Of a stretch of 64,000 nucleotides of DNA, positions 46,628 through 55,670 are shown piece by piece; the first letter of the stretch is position 1, and each line of letters begins with the position of its first letter. The stretch is from a bacterium (GTDB taxonomy: Bacteria; Bacillota; Bacilli; Lactobacillales; Streptococcaceae). The stretch lies in contig CAJNCA010000002.1 in assembly GCA_905221145.1 (NCBI GenBank), positions 1 to 64,000 on the forward strand, written 5' to 3'. Position numbers and translations under genes: made by a program. The notes beneath the pieces were generated by a model. It did not search any database and was not told the origin of the DNA. It worked only from the letters and a program-made list of their open reading frames with translations.

Positions 46628-47308
46628 ATGTATAGTATTTCATTCCAAGAAGATTCACTATTACCAAGAGAAAGGCTGGCAAAAGAAGGAGTTGAAGCGC
46701 TCAGTAATCAAGAGTTGCTAGCTATTTTACTTAGGACAGGAACACGTCAAGCTAGTGTTTTTGAAATTGCCCAGAAAGTTTTGAACAACCTTTCAAGCCT
46801 AACGGATTTGAAAAAAATGACCCTGCAGGAATTGCAGAGTCTGTCTGGTATCGGTCGTGTTAAGGCCATAGAATTACAAGCTATGATTGAACTGGGGCAT
46901 CGTATTCACAAACACGAGACCCTTGAGATGGAAAGTATTCTCAGTAGCCAAAAGTTGGCCAAGAAGATGCAGCAGGAGTTGGGACATAAAAAACAAGAGC
47001 ACCTGGTGGCGCTCTATCTCAATACACAAAATCAAATCATCCATCAGCAGACCATTTTTATCGGTTCTGCTACTCGCAGTATTGCTGAACCGCGAGAGAT
47101 TCTTCATTATGCCATCAAGCATATGGCGACTTCTCTGATCTTGGTTCACAATCATCCTTCAGGAGCGGTGGCCCCTAGCCGAAATGATGATCATGTCACT
47201 AAACTTGTTAAAGAAGCCTGCGATCTGATGGGAATTGTTCTCTTAGACCATTTGATTGTCTCTCACTCCAGTTATTTTAGTTACCGTGAAAAGACAGATT
47301 TAATCTAA
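46628..47308 (+). CDS. radC: RadC-family (JAB1/MPN domain) protein
   Basis: A 226-residue protein with an N-terminal helix-hairpin-helix part (about 20-85, [13 protein letters not shown]) and a JAB/MPN metalloprotease-like domain with [14 protein letters not shown] near 174, the HxHPSGx8D metal site. Despite its name it is not needed for DNA repair or transformation in pneumococcus; function unknown. I chose ATG 46628 behind GAGGAGG; a GTG at 46613 lies inside that site. Its 3' end overlaps the convergent amidotransferase gene by 4 nt. Confidence 0.92.
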   Translation: MYSISFQEDSLLPRERLAKEGVEALSNQELLAILLRTGTRQASVFEIAQKVLNNLSSLTDLKKMTLQELQSLSGIGRVKAIELQAMIELGHRIHKHETLEMESILSSQKLAKKMQQELGHKKQEHLVALYLNTQNQIIHQQTIFIGSATRSIAEPREILHYAIKHMATSLILVHNHPSGAVAPSRNDDHVTKLVKEACDLMGIVLLDHLIVSHSSYFSYREKTDLI

Positions 47309-47994
47309 AGTTCATTAACGATATAGTCAAAGAGGCTTTTATCTTTGGGACGATTTTCAAATAGAAATTCTGGATGCCATTGGACGCCGAGAAAGGCGAT
47401 ATCATCCGTACTTATGACAGCTTCAATGATACCATCCTTAGGATCATGAGCTGCAATCTTTAAGTTAGGTGCTAAATCCTTGATACTCTGGTGGTGGAAG
47501 GAGTTGATATGGGAGATTTCTCCATAGATTTCTCGAAGAACAGTATCTGGTTCGGTTACTAAGCGCTGGGTTGTGTACTCGGCCGAACAATCCTGCCAGT
47601 GGTCTTCGATATCTTGATACAAAGTTCCACCCATGGCAACGTTAAAGAGTTGAGTCCCGCGGCAGACAGAGAAAATAGGCTTTTTCTGTTTAATAGCTTC
47701 CTTGATGAGGGCTAGTTCGAAGATATCTCTTTGAAGGTGGTAGTCATCGCTATCAATGGTTTTTGGTTCACCATAGAATTTAGGATCAACATTTTGCCCA
47801 CCTGTCAAGATGAGCTTGTCAATCATACTGATATAGTGGCAGGCCATTTCTTGATCACCAATCGGTAGGATGATGGGAATCCCTCCAGCGTCTTTAACGC
47901 CTTCCACAAAGCCTTTTGCTGCGTAGCTCATCATGATGTCATCATCTGGATGAGTTTTTTCGTTTCCTGTAATCCCAATAACTGGTTTTTTCAT
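47305..47994 (-). CDS. Class I glutamine amidotransferase-like protein (peptidase C26)
   Basis: A 229-residue protein like gamma-glutamyl-GABA hydrolase PuuD. The catalytic triad is visible: cysteine in [16 protein letters not shown] and histidine and glutamate in VQWHPEF. Such enzymes hydrolyse gamma-glutamyl amides; the substrate is uncertain. It lies 17 nt downstream of rex and is probably co-transcribed. Convergent overlap with radC. Confidence 0.85.
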   Translation of the reverse strand: MKKPVIGITGNEKTHPDDDIMMSYAAKGFVEGVKDAGGIPIILPIGDQEMACHYISMIDKLILTGGQNVDPKFYGEPKTIDSDDYHLQRDIFELALIKEAIKQKKPIFSVCRGTQLFNVAMGGTLYQDIEDHWQDCSAEYTTQRLVTEPDTVLREIYGEISHINSFHHQSIKDLAPNLKIAAHDPKDGIIEAVISTDDIAFLGVQWHPEFLFENRPKDKSLFDYIVNEL

Positions 47995-48011
47995 AAAATG
48001 ATTTTCGCTTT

Positions 48012-48653
48012 CTAATCCTCTTTTCGCATGAAATAGAGGAGGGTTTGGAGTTCACTTGTCAAATCGACATATTGAACGACCACGTCTTTTGGTAAATGCA
48101 GATGGACTGGTGAAAAACTGAGAATTCCTTTCACGCCAGCATCCACCAAGAGATTGGCAACCTCTTGTGACTTGACGCTGGGAACTGTTAGGATAGCAGT
48201 CTTCACATCAGCATCCTGGATTTTATCCTTGATTTGGGAAATCCCGTAAATTGGAATCCCGTCGGGAGTTTGGGTACCAACTTCAGGATGGTCATCTAGG
48301 TCAAAGGCCATGATAATCTTCATCTTGTTACGCTCGTGGAAGCGGTAGTGGAGAAGGGCATGGCCCATATTACCAATGCCAACTAGCATGACATTGGTAA
48401 TAGAGTTATCATTGAGCAAATCGGCAAAAAACGTCATCAGTTTTTTGACATCATAGCCAAAACCACGACGACCTAGTTCACCAAAATAGGAAAAATCACG
48501 ACGTACGGTCGCTGAATCAATCCCAATGGCCTCTGCAATTTGTTTAGAGTTGGCACGTTCAATCTTTTCTGCATGAAATCTCTTAAAAATTCGATAGTAG
48601 AGAGAGAGTCTTTTTGCTGTAGCTTTTGGAATAGCAGACTGTTTATCTTTCAC
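48012..48653 (-). CDS. rex: Redox-sensing repressor Rex
   Basis: Represses fermentation and NADH-linked genes until NADH rises. The 213-residue protein has an N-terminal winged helix (about 10-80, [25 protein letters not shown]) and a Rossmann domain with [11 protein letters not shown] near 90 and a C-terminal swap helix. It starts with GTG at 48653 behind AAAGG. A Rex-like operator lies about 40 bp upstream, suggesting autoregulation. Confidence 0.93.
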   Translation of the reverse strand: MKDKQSAIPKATAKRLSLYYRIFKRFHAEKIERANSKQIAEAIGIDSATVRRDFSYFGELGRRGFGYDVKKLMTFFADLLNDNSITNVMLVGIGNMGHALLHYRFHERNKMKIIMAFDLDDHPEVGTQTPDGIPIYGISQIKDKIQDADVKTAILTVPSVKSQEVANLLVDAGVKGILSFSPVHLHLPKDVVVQYVDLTSELQTLLYFMRKED

Positions 48654-48692
48654 AAAATCACAACCTTTCTATTCTTCTATTTTATAGAAACA

Positions 48693-48710
48693 TTGTGAAA
48701 AAATCAACAA
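48693..48710 (-). promoter_or_regulatory. Candidate Rex operator upstream of rex
   Basis: TTGTGAAAAAATCAACAA matches the Rex consensus TTGTGAAW4TTCACAA at 16 of 18 positions. Placed between the upstream operon and the rex start, it fits autoregulation. Confidence 0.55.
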
Positions 48711-48714
48711 AAAC

Positions 48715-48743
48715 AAGAAAAAACTAAGAAAAATCTTAGTTTT
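48715..48743 (-). terminator. Terminator of the prs-to-DUF4649 operon
   Basis: Minus-strand stem AAAACTAAGA with TCTTAGTTTT followed by a T-rich stretch. The stem includes the stop codon of the DUF4649 gene. Confidence 0.75.
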
Positions 48744-48951
48744 GATGTAAAAAATCTGCATGTGATAGAAAACGGTAGAGGTCTCCAACCAGACCTTGAT
48801 AAACTTCTTGGCCCTTAAAGGTCAAAGAAGTCACATAAAGTGTATCTGGTAGGGTTACACAGCCTGACAAAGCTAGCATGAGTGCCTCATAATCTTCGTA
48901 CTTGAGAGTCCGATCTACATGATAGCTGTCTTTATAGGTTAGTTCAAACAT
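48736..48951 (-). CDS. DUF4649 small protein
   Basis: A 71-residue soluble protein, MFELTYKDSYHVDRTLKYED onward, of a type I recognise only as a small streptococcal family (DUF4649). Function unknown. I chose ATG 48951, 7 nt after the DUF1831 stop, with AGATAGG upstream. A longer frame to 48987 would overlap that gene. Last gene of the prs operon, after the cysteine desulfurase and DUF1831 genes. Confidence 0.75.
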   Translation of the reverse strand: MFELTYKDSYHVDRTLKYEDYEALMLALSGCVTLPDTLYVTSLTFKGQEVYQGLVGDLYRFLSHADFLHQN

Positions 48952-48958
48952 ATGGGAC

Positions 48959-49306
48959 CTATCTTTCAGATTTTGTAAAGACACCACGCTCTACCAAGCT
49001 ATCCATGAGGAAGTAGAATTTTTCCTGATGAATGTGGTGGTCTTCTGATTTGAAAATATCAACCAGACGAAGACCAAACTTGTCAGTGATATTGATTTTA
49101 GCCCCTGTGAGCTCCTTGTTAATGATGACTTTTAGTTGGAAGCCTTCACCGCTGTTTGGCACTTTTTCAAGTAGGCGAGTCAGTTCATAGTTACCAACCT
49201 TTGTCTCAAAAAAAGTGTTGTCTTTGAGGGTGAATTTCTTAACAGAAGGGCTAAGAGTGTAGTCGTAACGACAATTTTTTAACTGAATGGTTTTTTCAAA
49301 TGCCAT
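48959..49306 (-). CDS. DUF1831 protein
   Basis: A 115-residue soluble alpha/beta protein, MAFEKTIQLKNCRYDYTLSP onward, matching the DUF1831 family of Lactobacillales. It regularly accompanies the cysteine desulfurase gene, here 4 nt upstream, so it may have a role in sulfur or thiouridine chemistry; this is inference from context. No catalytic motif is visible. Confidence 0.75.
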   Translation of the reverse strand: MAFEKTIQLKNCRYDYTLSPSVKKFTLKDNTFFETKVGNYELTRLLEKVPNSGEGFQLKVIINKELTGAKINITDKFGLRLVDIFKSEDHHIHQEKFYFLMDSLVERGVFTKSER

Positions 49307-49310
49307 ATGG

Positions 49311-50426
49311 CTAACCTCCGATAATTTCTTTTAAGGTTTTTGCGAGGGTTTGTAGGTCTTCGATAGTATTTTGTGGAGACAAACTGATGCGAACGGATTC
49401 CTTCAAGCGTTCTGAATTTGCCCCGTACATGGCTTCAAGAACATGGCTGGATTGGACAATGCCTGCCGTACAGGCTGAACCAGTAGAGATAGAAATTCCA
49501 GCCAAATCTAGACGAAGGAGTAAGAGGTCGTTTTTCTGCTCAGGAAATCCAATATTGAGAACATAAGGGAGATGATCCTCTCCTCTATTCAGATAATACC
49601 GAACTCCCTCAAGCTCAGAAAGAAAGGCAGTTTCTAGATTTTGTACATGTTGGAAATGTTCTTCTTGTTTTTCTAGGTCTTCTTTCAAGGCTGCAACCAT
49701 GCTAACGATGGCAGCTAGATTTTCAGTCCCTGCACGTTTTTTCTGTTCTTGGTCTCCACCATGGAGATAGGAATCAAAGTCCATGCTAGATGCGTAGAGG
49801 AAGCCGATTCCCTTAGGACCATGGAATTTATGGGCTGAAGCAGTGAGAAAATCAATGCCCAATTCTTCTGGGTGAATAGGGATTTTACCGATAGCCTGAA
49901 CTGCATCAACATGATAGGCAGCAGAGTGTTGCTTGAGTATTTGGCCAATTTCAGCAATGGGAAGTAGGTTTCCAGTCTCATTATTGGCAAACATGGTAGA
50001 AACCAAAATCGTATCGTCACGTAGGGCCTCTTGAATTTGCTGGGCGGTGATTTCTTGATTTTCTGGTTTGATAATGGTTACTTCAAAACCAAAGTGTTGA
50101 ACCAAGTAATCAATGGTTTCAAGGACAGCATGGTGCTCGATGGCAGTTGTGATGATATGTTTTCCTTGTTCTTGGTGACGAAGACAGTAGCCAATGATAG
50201 CAGTATTGTTGCCTTCAGTCCCACCAGAAGTGAAAAATATATGTTGAGGTTTTGTTCCTAGTAATTGAGCTAGTTTCTGACGGGCTTCTCGCAAGAGTTT
50301 GCCAGCTTGACGACCATGACCGTGGATACTAGATGGATTGCCATGGGTTTCTTGCATGACCTTAGTCATAGCTGAAATAGCAACTGCTGACATAGGAGTC
50401 GTTGCAGCATTGTCCAAATAAATCAA
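49311..50426 (-). CDS. Cysteine desulfurase (NifS/IscS family)
   Basis: A 371-residue PLP enzyme that removes sulfur from cysteine for Fe-S clusters or tRNA thiolation. It has LDNAATTP at the N-terminus, the PLP lysine in TASAHKFHGPKG (about 200) and the persulfide cysteine in STGSACTAG (about 320). The start is TTG at 50426, with AAGGTGA overlapping the prs stop. It is the non-SUF type; a partner thiolase is not in the window, so IscS-like or NifZ/ThiI-linked roles remain open. Confidence 0.9.
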   Translation of the reverse strand: MIYLDNAATTPMSAVAISAMTKVMQETHGNPSSIHGHGRQAGKLLREARQKLAQLLGTKPQHIFFTSGGTEGNNTAIIGYCLRHQEQGKHIITTAIEHHAVLETIDYLVQHFGFEVTIIKPENQEITAQQIQEALRDDTILVSTMFANNETGNLLPIAEIGQILKQHSAAYHVDAVQAIGKIPIHPEELGIDFLTASAHKFHGPKGIGFLYASSMDFDSYLHGGDQEQKKRAGTENLAAIVSMVAALKEDLEKQEEHFQHVQNLETAFLSELEGVRYYLNRGEDHLPYVLNIGFPEQKNDLLLLRLDLAGISISTGSACTAGIVQSSHVLEAMYGANSERLKESVRISLSPQNTIEDLQTLAKTLKEIIGG

Positions 50427-50435
50427 AGAATCACC

Positions 50436-51395
50436 TTATTTCTTTTTGTTGTAAGCAAAGAGTGGGCTGACTGGTTTTCTTTCGTGAATACGGACGATAG
50501 CATCACCAATTAACTCACTAGCAGTGATGTAGCATACGTTTTTAGGAGTTTTTTCTTTTGTTGCTACTGAATCAGTCACAAGAATTTCTTTAATATTAGT
50601 ATTGTCAAGAAGTTCAGCAGCTCCTTCGACGAAGAGGCCGTGACTAGAAACAGCATAAATTTCTGTAGCCCCTTCACGTTCAACGATTTTAGCAGCTTCA
50701 GAGAAGGTACGTCCTGTATTCAGAATATCGTCAATCAAGATGGCTTTTTTACCTTCCACATCACCGATAATATAGCCTTCGTTGCGAGTTGCATCGTCTT
50801 GAGGGTAGTCGATAATGGCGATAGGAGCATCAAGATATTCAGCCAAGCTACGAGCACGTTTGACACCTGAATTTTTAGGGCTAACGACAACAACATCTGA
50901 ACCAAGTAGGCCCTTATCGCAGTAATGTTTTGCAAATAGAGGAACTGTGTAGAGGTTGTCAACAGGAATATCAAAGAAGCCTTGCACCTGAACAGCATGC
51001 AAATCAAGCGTAAGGACACGGTCAACACCAGCCTTAACTAGCATATTAGCAACTAGTTTAGCTGTAAGCGGCTCACGAGGTGAAGCGATACGGTCTTGAC
51101 GTGCATAGCCAAAATATGGAAGGACAACGTTGATACTGTGGGCACTTGCGCGCACACAAGCGTCAACCATGATCAACAATTCCATTAGGTGGTTGTTAAC
51201 TGGGAAACTTGTAGATTGGATGATGTAGACATCATAACCACGGACACTTTCTTCAATATTGACTTGGATTTCTCCGTCTGAAAATTGACGTGATGATAGT
51301 TTTCCAAGTGGCACACCAACAGCTTGTGCAATTTTCTGTGCAATCTCTTGGTTAGAGTTGAGTGCGAAAAGTTTCATGTTTTTTCTATCTGACAT
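50436..51395 (-). CDS. prs: Ribose-phosphate pyrophosphokinase
   Basis: Makes PRPP from ribose 5-phosphate and ATP for nucleotide, histidine and NAD synthesis. The 319-residue protein has the PRPP signature [20 protein letters not shown], the flexible-loop region [13 protein letters not shown], and [14 protein letters not shown]. It starts at ATG 51395. First gene of the prs-desulfurase-DUF1831-DUF4649 minus-strand operon. Confidence 0.95.
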   Translation of the reverse strand: MSDRKNMKLFALNSNQEIAQKIAQAVGVPLGKLSSRQFSDGEIQVNIEESVRGYDVYIIQSTSFPVNNHLMELLIMVDACVRASAHSINVVLPYFGYARQDRIASPREPLTAKLVANMLVKAGVDRVLTLDLHAVQVQGFFDIPVDNLYTVPLFAKHYCDKGLLGSDVVVVSPKNSGVKRARSLAEYLDAPIAIIDYPQDDATRNEGYIIGDVEGKKAILIDDILNTGRTFSEAAKIVEREGATEIYAVSSHGLFVEGAAELLDNTNIKEILVTDSVATKEKTPKNVCYITASELIGDAIVRIHERKPVSPLFAYNKKK

Positions 51396-51506
51396 TATAG
51401 ACCGTCCTCTGTAAACTTTTTAAATCCTAGCTATATCTGCCTAGCCTATATGAACTTGGATTTTTGTATTTTATCTTTTCTATTTTACCAAAAAATAGAG
51501 ATTATT

Positions 51507-52076
51507 TCAGCTATTTTTCATCCTTTTAACAAATCGAACCAATTTTGAAGGGGCTTTTTGATAATTAATCTGATTTTCCTCTAAAAATTGCTGGAAATCT
51601 TGTTTCCCTTGCTCGTGATTCTCAACTTCAAGCTCTAATTCGTAATCTGTAATATCAAAGTATTGACTCTCATCTAGTGCCATGAGGCCAATAGCTGTTT
51701 GCATTTCATAGCGAAGTGTTGTTAGACAACCAAGGACCTGCCATTTTTTACTTTGGATACCATGTTTAGCCAATTCTTCGAGCACCAGTCCCTGAGGAAG
51801 CTCTTCTTTGCTCAGATAATCTTCAGCATCTGTTAGTTGCAATTTTTTGTTGTACTCCATGTTTCCAACACTTTGAGGGACTTTGAGTGTCAATTCCGCC
51901 CAGTCTTCAAAGGTTCGAATGCGCATAGCGACTTTCTTTTCTCGTAGTTCAAAATCAGGCGTGTCGATGTAGTAATTTTTTTGAAGAACAGGTGTAACAC
52001 CTGTGAACTGGTCTTTTAGACGATCATATTCATCTTTTTTCAATAGTGTTTTCAATTCAATTTCTAAATGTTTCAT
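51507..52076 (-). CDS. CYTH domain protein (inorganic triphosphatase-like)
   Basis: A 189-residue protein with the hallmark ExExK at the N-terminus (LEIELKTLL, residues 4-12) and acidic/basic strands lining a tunnel. CYTH proteins hydrolyse triphosphates such as thiamine triphosphate or PPPi, or make cAMP. In Firmicutes it is usually next to relQ-nadK, as here (divergent). Substrate unknown. Confidence 0.85.
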   Translation of the reverse strand: MKHLEIELKTLLKKDEYDRLKDQFTGVTPVLQKNYYIDTPDFELREKKVAMRIRTFEDWAELTLKVPQSVGNMEYNKKLQLTDAEDYLSKEELPQGLVLEELAKHGIQSKKWQVLGCLTTLRYEMQTAIGLMALDESQYFDITDYELELEVENHEQGKQDFQQFLEENQINYQKAPSKLVRFVKRMKNS

Positions 52077-52117
52077 TTTTCTTACCTTTTCTTTATCTAT
52101 GAAAGCGGATTATATGA

Positions 52118-52123
52118 TATAAT
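52118..52123 (+). promoter_or_regulatory. Extended -10 promoter of relQ
   Basis: TGATATAAT (52115-52123) is an extended -10 with no clear -35. The leader of about 75 nt carries a mini-ORF. Confidence 0.6.
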
Positions 52124-52184
52124 AGCTTTGTATTTATTGTATATAAATCTGGAGAAAAAATCAAAGATATTTTTGAAGGATAAT

Positions 52185-52208
52185 ATGAGAACAAGGGAGA
52201 ATATATGA
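52185..52208 (+). CDS. Mini-ORF overlapping the relQ start (MRTRENI)
   Basis: ATG 52185 to TGA 52206-52208, seven codons, with GAAGGA upstream at good spacing. Its stop overlaps the relQ ATG (ATGA). Two of the seven codons are the rare arginine codons AGA and AGG. It could couple relQ translation to upstream ribosome movement. Whether it is translated is unknown. Confidence 0.35.
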   Translation: MRTRENI

Positions 52209-52876
52209 CCTTAGAATGGGAAGAATTTCTAGATCCTTACATTCAAGCTGTTGGTGAGTTAAAGATTAAACTTCGTGGTATTCGGAAGCAATATCGTAAG
52301 CAAAATAAGCATTCTCCGATTGAGTTTGTGACTGGTCGGGTCAAGCCAATTGAGAGTATAAAAGAAAAAATGGCCCGGCGTGGTATTACTTATGCGACCT
52401 TGGAACACGATTTACAGGATATTGCTGGTTTGCGTGTGATGGTCCAGTTTGTAGATGATGTCCAAGAAGTTGTAACTATTTTGCGCAAGCGTCAGGATAT
52501 GCGTATCATACAGGAGCGAGATTACATTACTCATCGAAAAGCCTCAGGCTACCGTTCCTATCATGTGGTAGTAGAATATATGGTTGACACTATCAATGGT
52601 GCTAAAACCATTTTAGCGGAAATTCAAATACGTACCTTGGCCATGAATTTCTGGGCAACGATAGAACATTCTCTCAACTACAAATACCAAGGGGATTTCC
52701 CAGAGGAGATAAAGAAGCGACTGGAAATTACAGCCAAGATTGCTCATCAGTTGGATGAAGAAATGGGCAAAATTCGAGATGATATCCAGGAAGCCCAGGC
52801 TCTTTTTGATCCTTTGAGTAGAAAATTAAACGACGGTGTAGGAAACAGTGACGATACAGATGAAGAATACAGGTAA
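52205..52876 (+). CDS. relQ: Small alarmone synthetase RelQ
   Basis: Makes (p)ppGpp from ATP and GDP/GTP; it lacks the hydrolase and regulatory domains of full-length Rel. The 223-residue protein has the synthetase landmarks [35 protein letters not shown] and VEIQIRT-like [24 protein letters not shown]. It starts at ATG 52205 behind AAGGGAGA and overlaps nadK by 17 nt, heading relQ-nadK-rluD-pta. Confidence 0.94.
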   Translation: MTLEWEEFLDPYIQAVGELKIKLRGIRKQYRKQNKHSPIEFVTGRVKPIESIKEKMARRGITYATLEHDLQDIAGLRVMVQFVDDVQEVVTILRKRQDMRIIQERDYITHRKASGYRSYHVVVEYMVDTINGAKTILAEIQIRTLAMNFWATIEHSLNYKYQGDFPEEIKKRLEITAKIAHQLDEEMGKIRDDIQEAQALFDPLSRKLNDGVGNSDDTDEEYR

Positions 52877-53678
52877 ACGAATTGACCTGATAGCTAATAG
52901 AAAACCGCAGAGTCAAAGGGTTTTGTATGAATTGCGAGATCGTTTGAAGAGGAATCAGTTTATACTAAATGATACCAATCCGGACATTGTCATCTCCATT
53001 GGTGGGGATGGTATGCTCTTGTCGGCCTTTCATAAGTACGAAAATCAACTTGATAAGGTACGCTTTATCGGTGTTCATACTGGACATTTGGGCTTCTATA
53101 CAGACTACCGTGATTTTGAGTTGGACCAGTTAGTGACTAATTTGCAGCTTGATACTGGAGCTAAGGTTTCTTATCCTGTTTTGAATGTGAAAGTCTTTCT
53201 TGAAAATGGTGAAGTGAAGATTTTTAGAGCGCTAAATGAAGCTAGCATCCGCAGGTCCGACCGAACCATGGTAGCGGATGTTGTGATCAATGGTGTTCCT
53301 TTTGAACGTTTTCGTGGAGACGGGGTGACAGTGTCAACCCCGACTGGTAGTACGGCTTATAACAAGTCTCTTGGTGGTGCAGTGTTACATCCTACCATTG
53401 AAGCTCTTCAGTTGACAGAAATTGCCAGCCTAAACAATCGTGTCTATCGAACGTTGGGTTCGTCCATTATTGTTCCAAAGAAGGATAAGATTGAACTCAT
53501 TCCAACGAGAAACGATTACCATACCATTTCGGTTGACAATAGTGTCTATTCCTTCCGCAATATTGAGCGAATCGAGTATCAAATCGACCACCATAAAATT
53601 CACTTTGTCGCATCACCTAGTCATACCAGCTTCTGGAATCGTGTTAAGGATGCTTTCATCGGAGAGGTGGATGAATGA
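52860..53678 (+). CDS. nadK: NAD kinase
   Basis: Phosphorylates NAD to NADP. The 272-residue protein has [13 protein letters not shown] (GGDG near 47-50) and the second nucleotide motif [16 protein letters not shown] chose ATG 52860 over ATG 52848 because it gives the N-terminus [20 protein letters not shown] know for this family and has a better upstream sequence. It overlaps relQ by 17 nt and the next gene by 4 nt. Confidence 0.95.
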   Translation: MKNTGKRIDLIANRKPQSQRVLYELRDRLKRNQFILNDTNPDIVISIGGDGMLLSAFHKYENQLDKVRFIGVHTGHLGFYTDYRDFELDQLVTNLQLDTGAKVSYPVLNVKVFLENGEVKIFRALNEASIRRSDRTMVADVVINGVPFERFRGDGVTVSTPTGSTAYNKSLGGAVLHPTIEALQLTEIASLNNRVYRTLGSSIIVPKKDKIELIPTRNDYHTISVDNSVYSFRNIERIEYQIDHHKIHFVASPSHTSFWNRVKDAFIGEVDE

Positions 53679-54571
53679 GGTTTGAATTTATCGCAGATGA
53701 GCATGTCAAGGTTAAGACCTTTTTGAAAAAGCACGAGGTTTCTAAAGGACTTTTGGCCAAGATTAAGTTTCGAGGTGGTGCAATTCTGATCAATGACCAA
53801 CCGCAAAATGCAACATATCTATTGGATATTGGGGACCGAGTTACCATTGATATTCCCGCTGAGGAAGGTTTTGAAACTCTGGAAGCTATCGAGCGTCCAT
53901 TAGATATTCTCTATGAGGATGACCATTTTCTAGTCTTAAATAAACCCTATGGGGTGGCGTCTATTCCTAGTGTCAATCACTCTAATACCATTGCTAATTT
54001 TATCAAGGGTTACTATGTCAAGCAAAATTACGAAAATCAGCAGGTTCACATTGTGACTAGGCTTGACCGAGACACTTCTGGCTTGATGCTCTTTGCTAAG
54101 CACGGCTATGCCCATGCACGATTGGACAAGCAGTTGCAGAAAAAGTCAATTGAAAAACGCTACTTTGCCCTCGTTAAAGGAGATGGACATTTGGAGCCGG
54201 AAGGAGAAATTATTGCTCCGATTGCGCGTGATGAAGACTCTATTATCACTAGACGGGTCGCTAAAGGTGGAAAGTATGCCCATACTTCTTACAAGATTGT
54301 AGCTTCCTATGGAAATATTCACTTGGTAGACATTCGCCTGCACACTGGACGAACTCACCAAATCCGAGTCCATTTTTCTCATATTGGTTTTTCTTTGTTG
54401 GGAGATGATTTGTACGGTGGTAGTCTGGACGACGGCATCCAACGTCAGGCCCTGCATTGCCATTATCTATCCTTCTATCATCCATTTTTAGAGCAAGACT
54501 TGCAGTTAGAAAGTCCCTTGCCGGATGATTTCAGCAACCTTATAACCCAGTTATCAACTAATACTCTATAA
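53675..54571 (+). CDS. RluA/RluD-family pseudouridine synthase
   Basis: A 298-residue enzyme that converts uridine to pseudouridine in rRNA or tRNA. An N-terminal S4-like RNA-binding part (about 12-65) precedes the catalytic domain with [18 protein letters not shown] (catalytic Asp near 130) and [18 protein letters not shown]. Exact target (RluD positions or a tRNA) cannot be inferred. It overlaps nadK by 4 nt (ATGA). Confidence 0.88.
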   Translation: MRFEFIADEHVKVKTFLKKHEVSKGLLAKIKFRGGAILINDQPQNATYLLDIGDRVTIDIPAEEGFETLEAIERPLDILYEDDHFLVLNKPYGVASIPSVNHSNTIANFIKGYYVKQNYENQQVHIVTRLDRDTSGLMLFAKHGYAHARLDKQLQKKSIEKRYFALVKGDGHLEPEGEIIAPIARDEDSIITRRVAKGGKYAHTSYKIVASYGNIHLVDIRLHTGRTHQIRVHFSHIGFSLLGDDLYGGSLDDGIQRQALHCHYLSFYHPFLEQDLQLESPLPDDFSNLITQLSTNTL

Positions 54572-54613
54572 AAACCGTTTAGAGTATAATTATTATCTTA
54601 AAGGAGAAAACTC

Positions 54614-55588
54614 ATGGAAGTTTTTGAAAGTCTCAAAGCCAACCTGGTTGGCAAAAATGCTCGTATCGTTCTCCCTGAAGGGGAAGAGCCACGTATTCTT
54701 CAAGCGACTAAACGCTTGGTAAAAGAAACAGAAGTAATTCCTGTTTTGCTTGGAAATCCTGAAAAAATTAAAATTTATCTCGAAATTGAAGGTATTGAAG
54801 ATGGTTATGAAGTCATTGATCCTCAACACTACGATAAATTCGAAGAAATGGTCGCCGCTTTGGTAGAGCGCCGTAAGGGCAAAATGTCTGAAGAAGATGC
54901 ACGCAAGGTTTTGGTTGAAGATGTCAACTATTTTGGTGTTATGTTGGTATATTTGGGCTTGGTTGATGGAATGGTATCAGGTGCGATTCACTCAACTGCT
55001 TCAACAGTTCGCCCAGCCCTACAAATCATCAAAACTCGTCCAAATGTAACGCGTACTTCAGGTGCCTTCCTCATGGTTCGTGGTACGGAACGTTACCTAT
55101 TTGGAGATTGTGCTATTAATATCAATCCTGATGCAGAAGCTTTGGCTGAAATTGCAATCAACTCAGCAATCACAGCTAAGATGTTTGGTATCGAGCCTAA
55201 AATTGCTATGCTAAGCTATTCTACTAAAGGTTCAGGATTTGGTGAAAGCGTCGATAAGGTCGTTGAAGCAACTAAAATTGCTCACGACTTGCGCCCTGAC
55301 CTCGAAATCGATGGTGAGTTGCAATTTGATGCGGCCTTTGTTCCCGAAACTGCAGCTTTGAAAGCTCCTGGAAGTACAGTAGCTGGTCAAGCAAATGTCT
55401 TTATCTTCCCAGGTATCGAGGCAGGAAATATTGGCTACAAGATGGCCGAACGCCTTGGTGGTTTTGCGGCTGTAGGACCTGTTTTGCAAGGTTTGAACAA
55501 GCCAGTTAATGACCTTTCTCGTGGATGTAATGCGGATGATGTGTATAAGTTGACCCTTATCACAGCGGCTCAAGCAGTTCATCAATAA
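54614..55588 (+). CDS. pta: Phosphate acetyltransferase
   Basis: Interconverts acetyl-CoA and acetyl phosphate, part of the Pta-AckA route. The 324-residue single-domain protein has the PTA family body (GMVSGAIHSTASTVRPALQI, SYSTKGSG, PGIEAGNIGYKMAERLGG). It starts at ATG 54614 behind AAAGGAG. A TATAAT at 54585-54590 may give it its own transcript in addition to read-through from relQ. Confidence 0.95.
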   Translation: MEVFESLKANLVGKNARIVLPEGEEPRILQATKRLVKETEVIPVLLGNPEKIKIYLEIEGIEDGYEVIDPQHYDKFEEMVAALVERRKGKMSEEDARKVLVEDVNYFGVMLVYLGLVDGMVSGAIHSTASTVRPALQIIKTRPNVTRTSGAFLMVRGTERYLFGDCAININPDAEALAEIAINSAITAKMFGIEPKIAMLSYSTKGSGFGESVDKVVEATKIAHDLRPDLEIDGELQFDAAFVPETAALKAPGSTVAGQANVFIFPGIEAGNIGYKMAERLGGFAAVGPVLQGLNKPVNDLSRGCNADDVYKLTLITAAQAVHQ

Positions 55589-55594
55589 GATTTA

Positions 55595-55623
55595 GTCCTC
55601 TTTCCCTTGGGAAGAGGCTTTTT
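55595..55623 (+). terminator. Terminator after pta
   Basis: CCTCTTTCCC pairs with GGGAAGAGG across TT, one bulge, followed by CTTTTT. Confidence 0.8.
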
Positions 55624-55635
55624 AGTACTGAGAAA

Positions 55636-55664
55636 AGGACAGTTAGAAGCTTCTATGTTATACT
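55636..55664 (+). promoter_or_regulatory. mutY promoter, 6 nt from the start codon
   Basis: AGGACA (55636-55641), 17 nt, TATACT (55659-55664) preceded by TGT, an extended -10. Only 6 nt separate it from ATG 55671, and no ribosome binding site fits between. Confidence 0.65.
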
Positions 55665-55670
55665 AGATAT

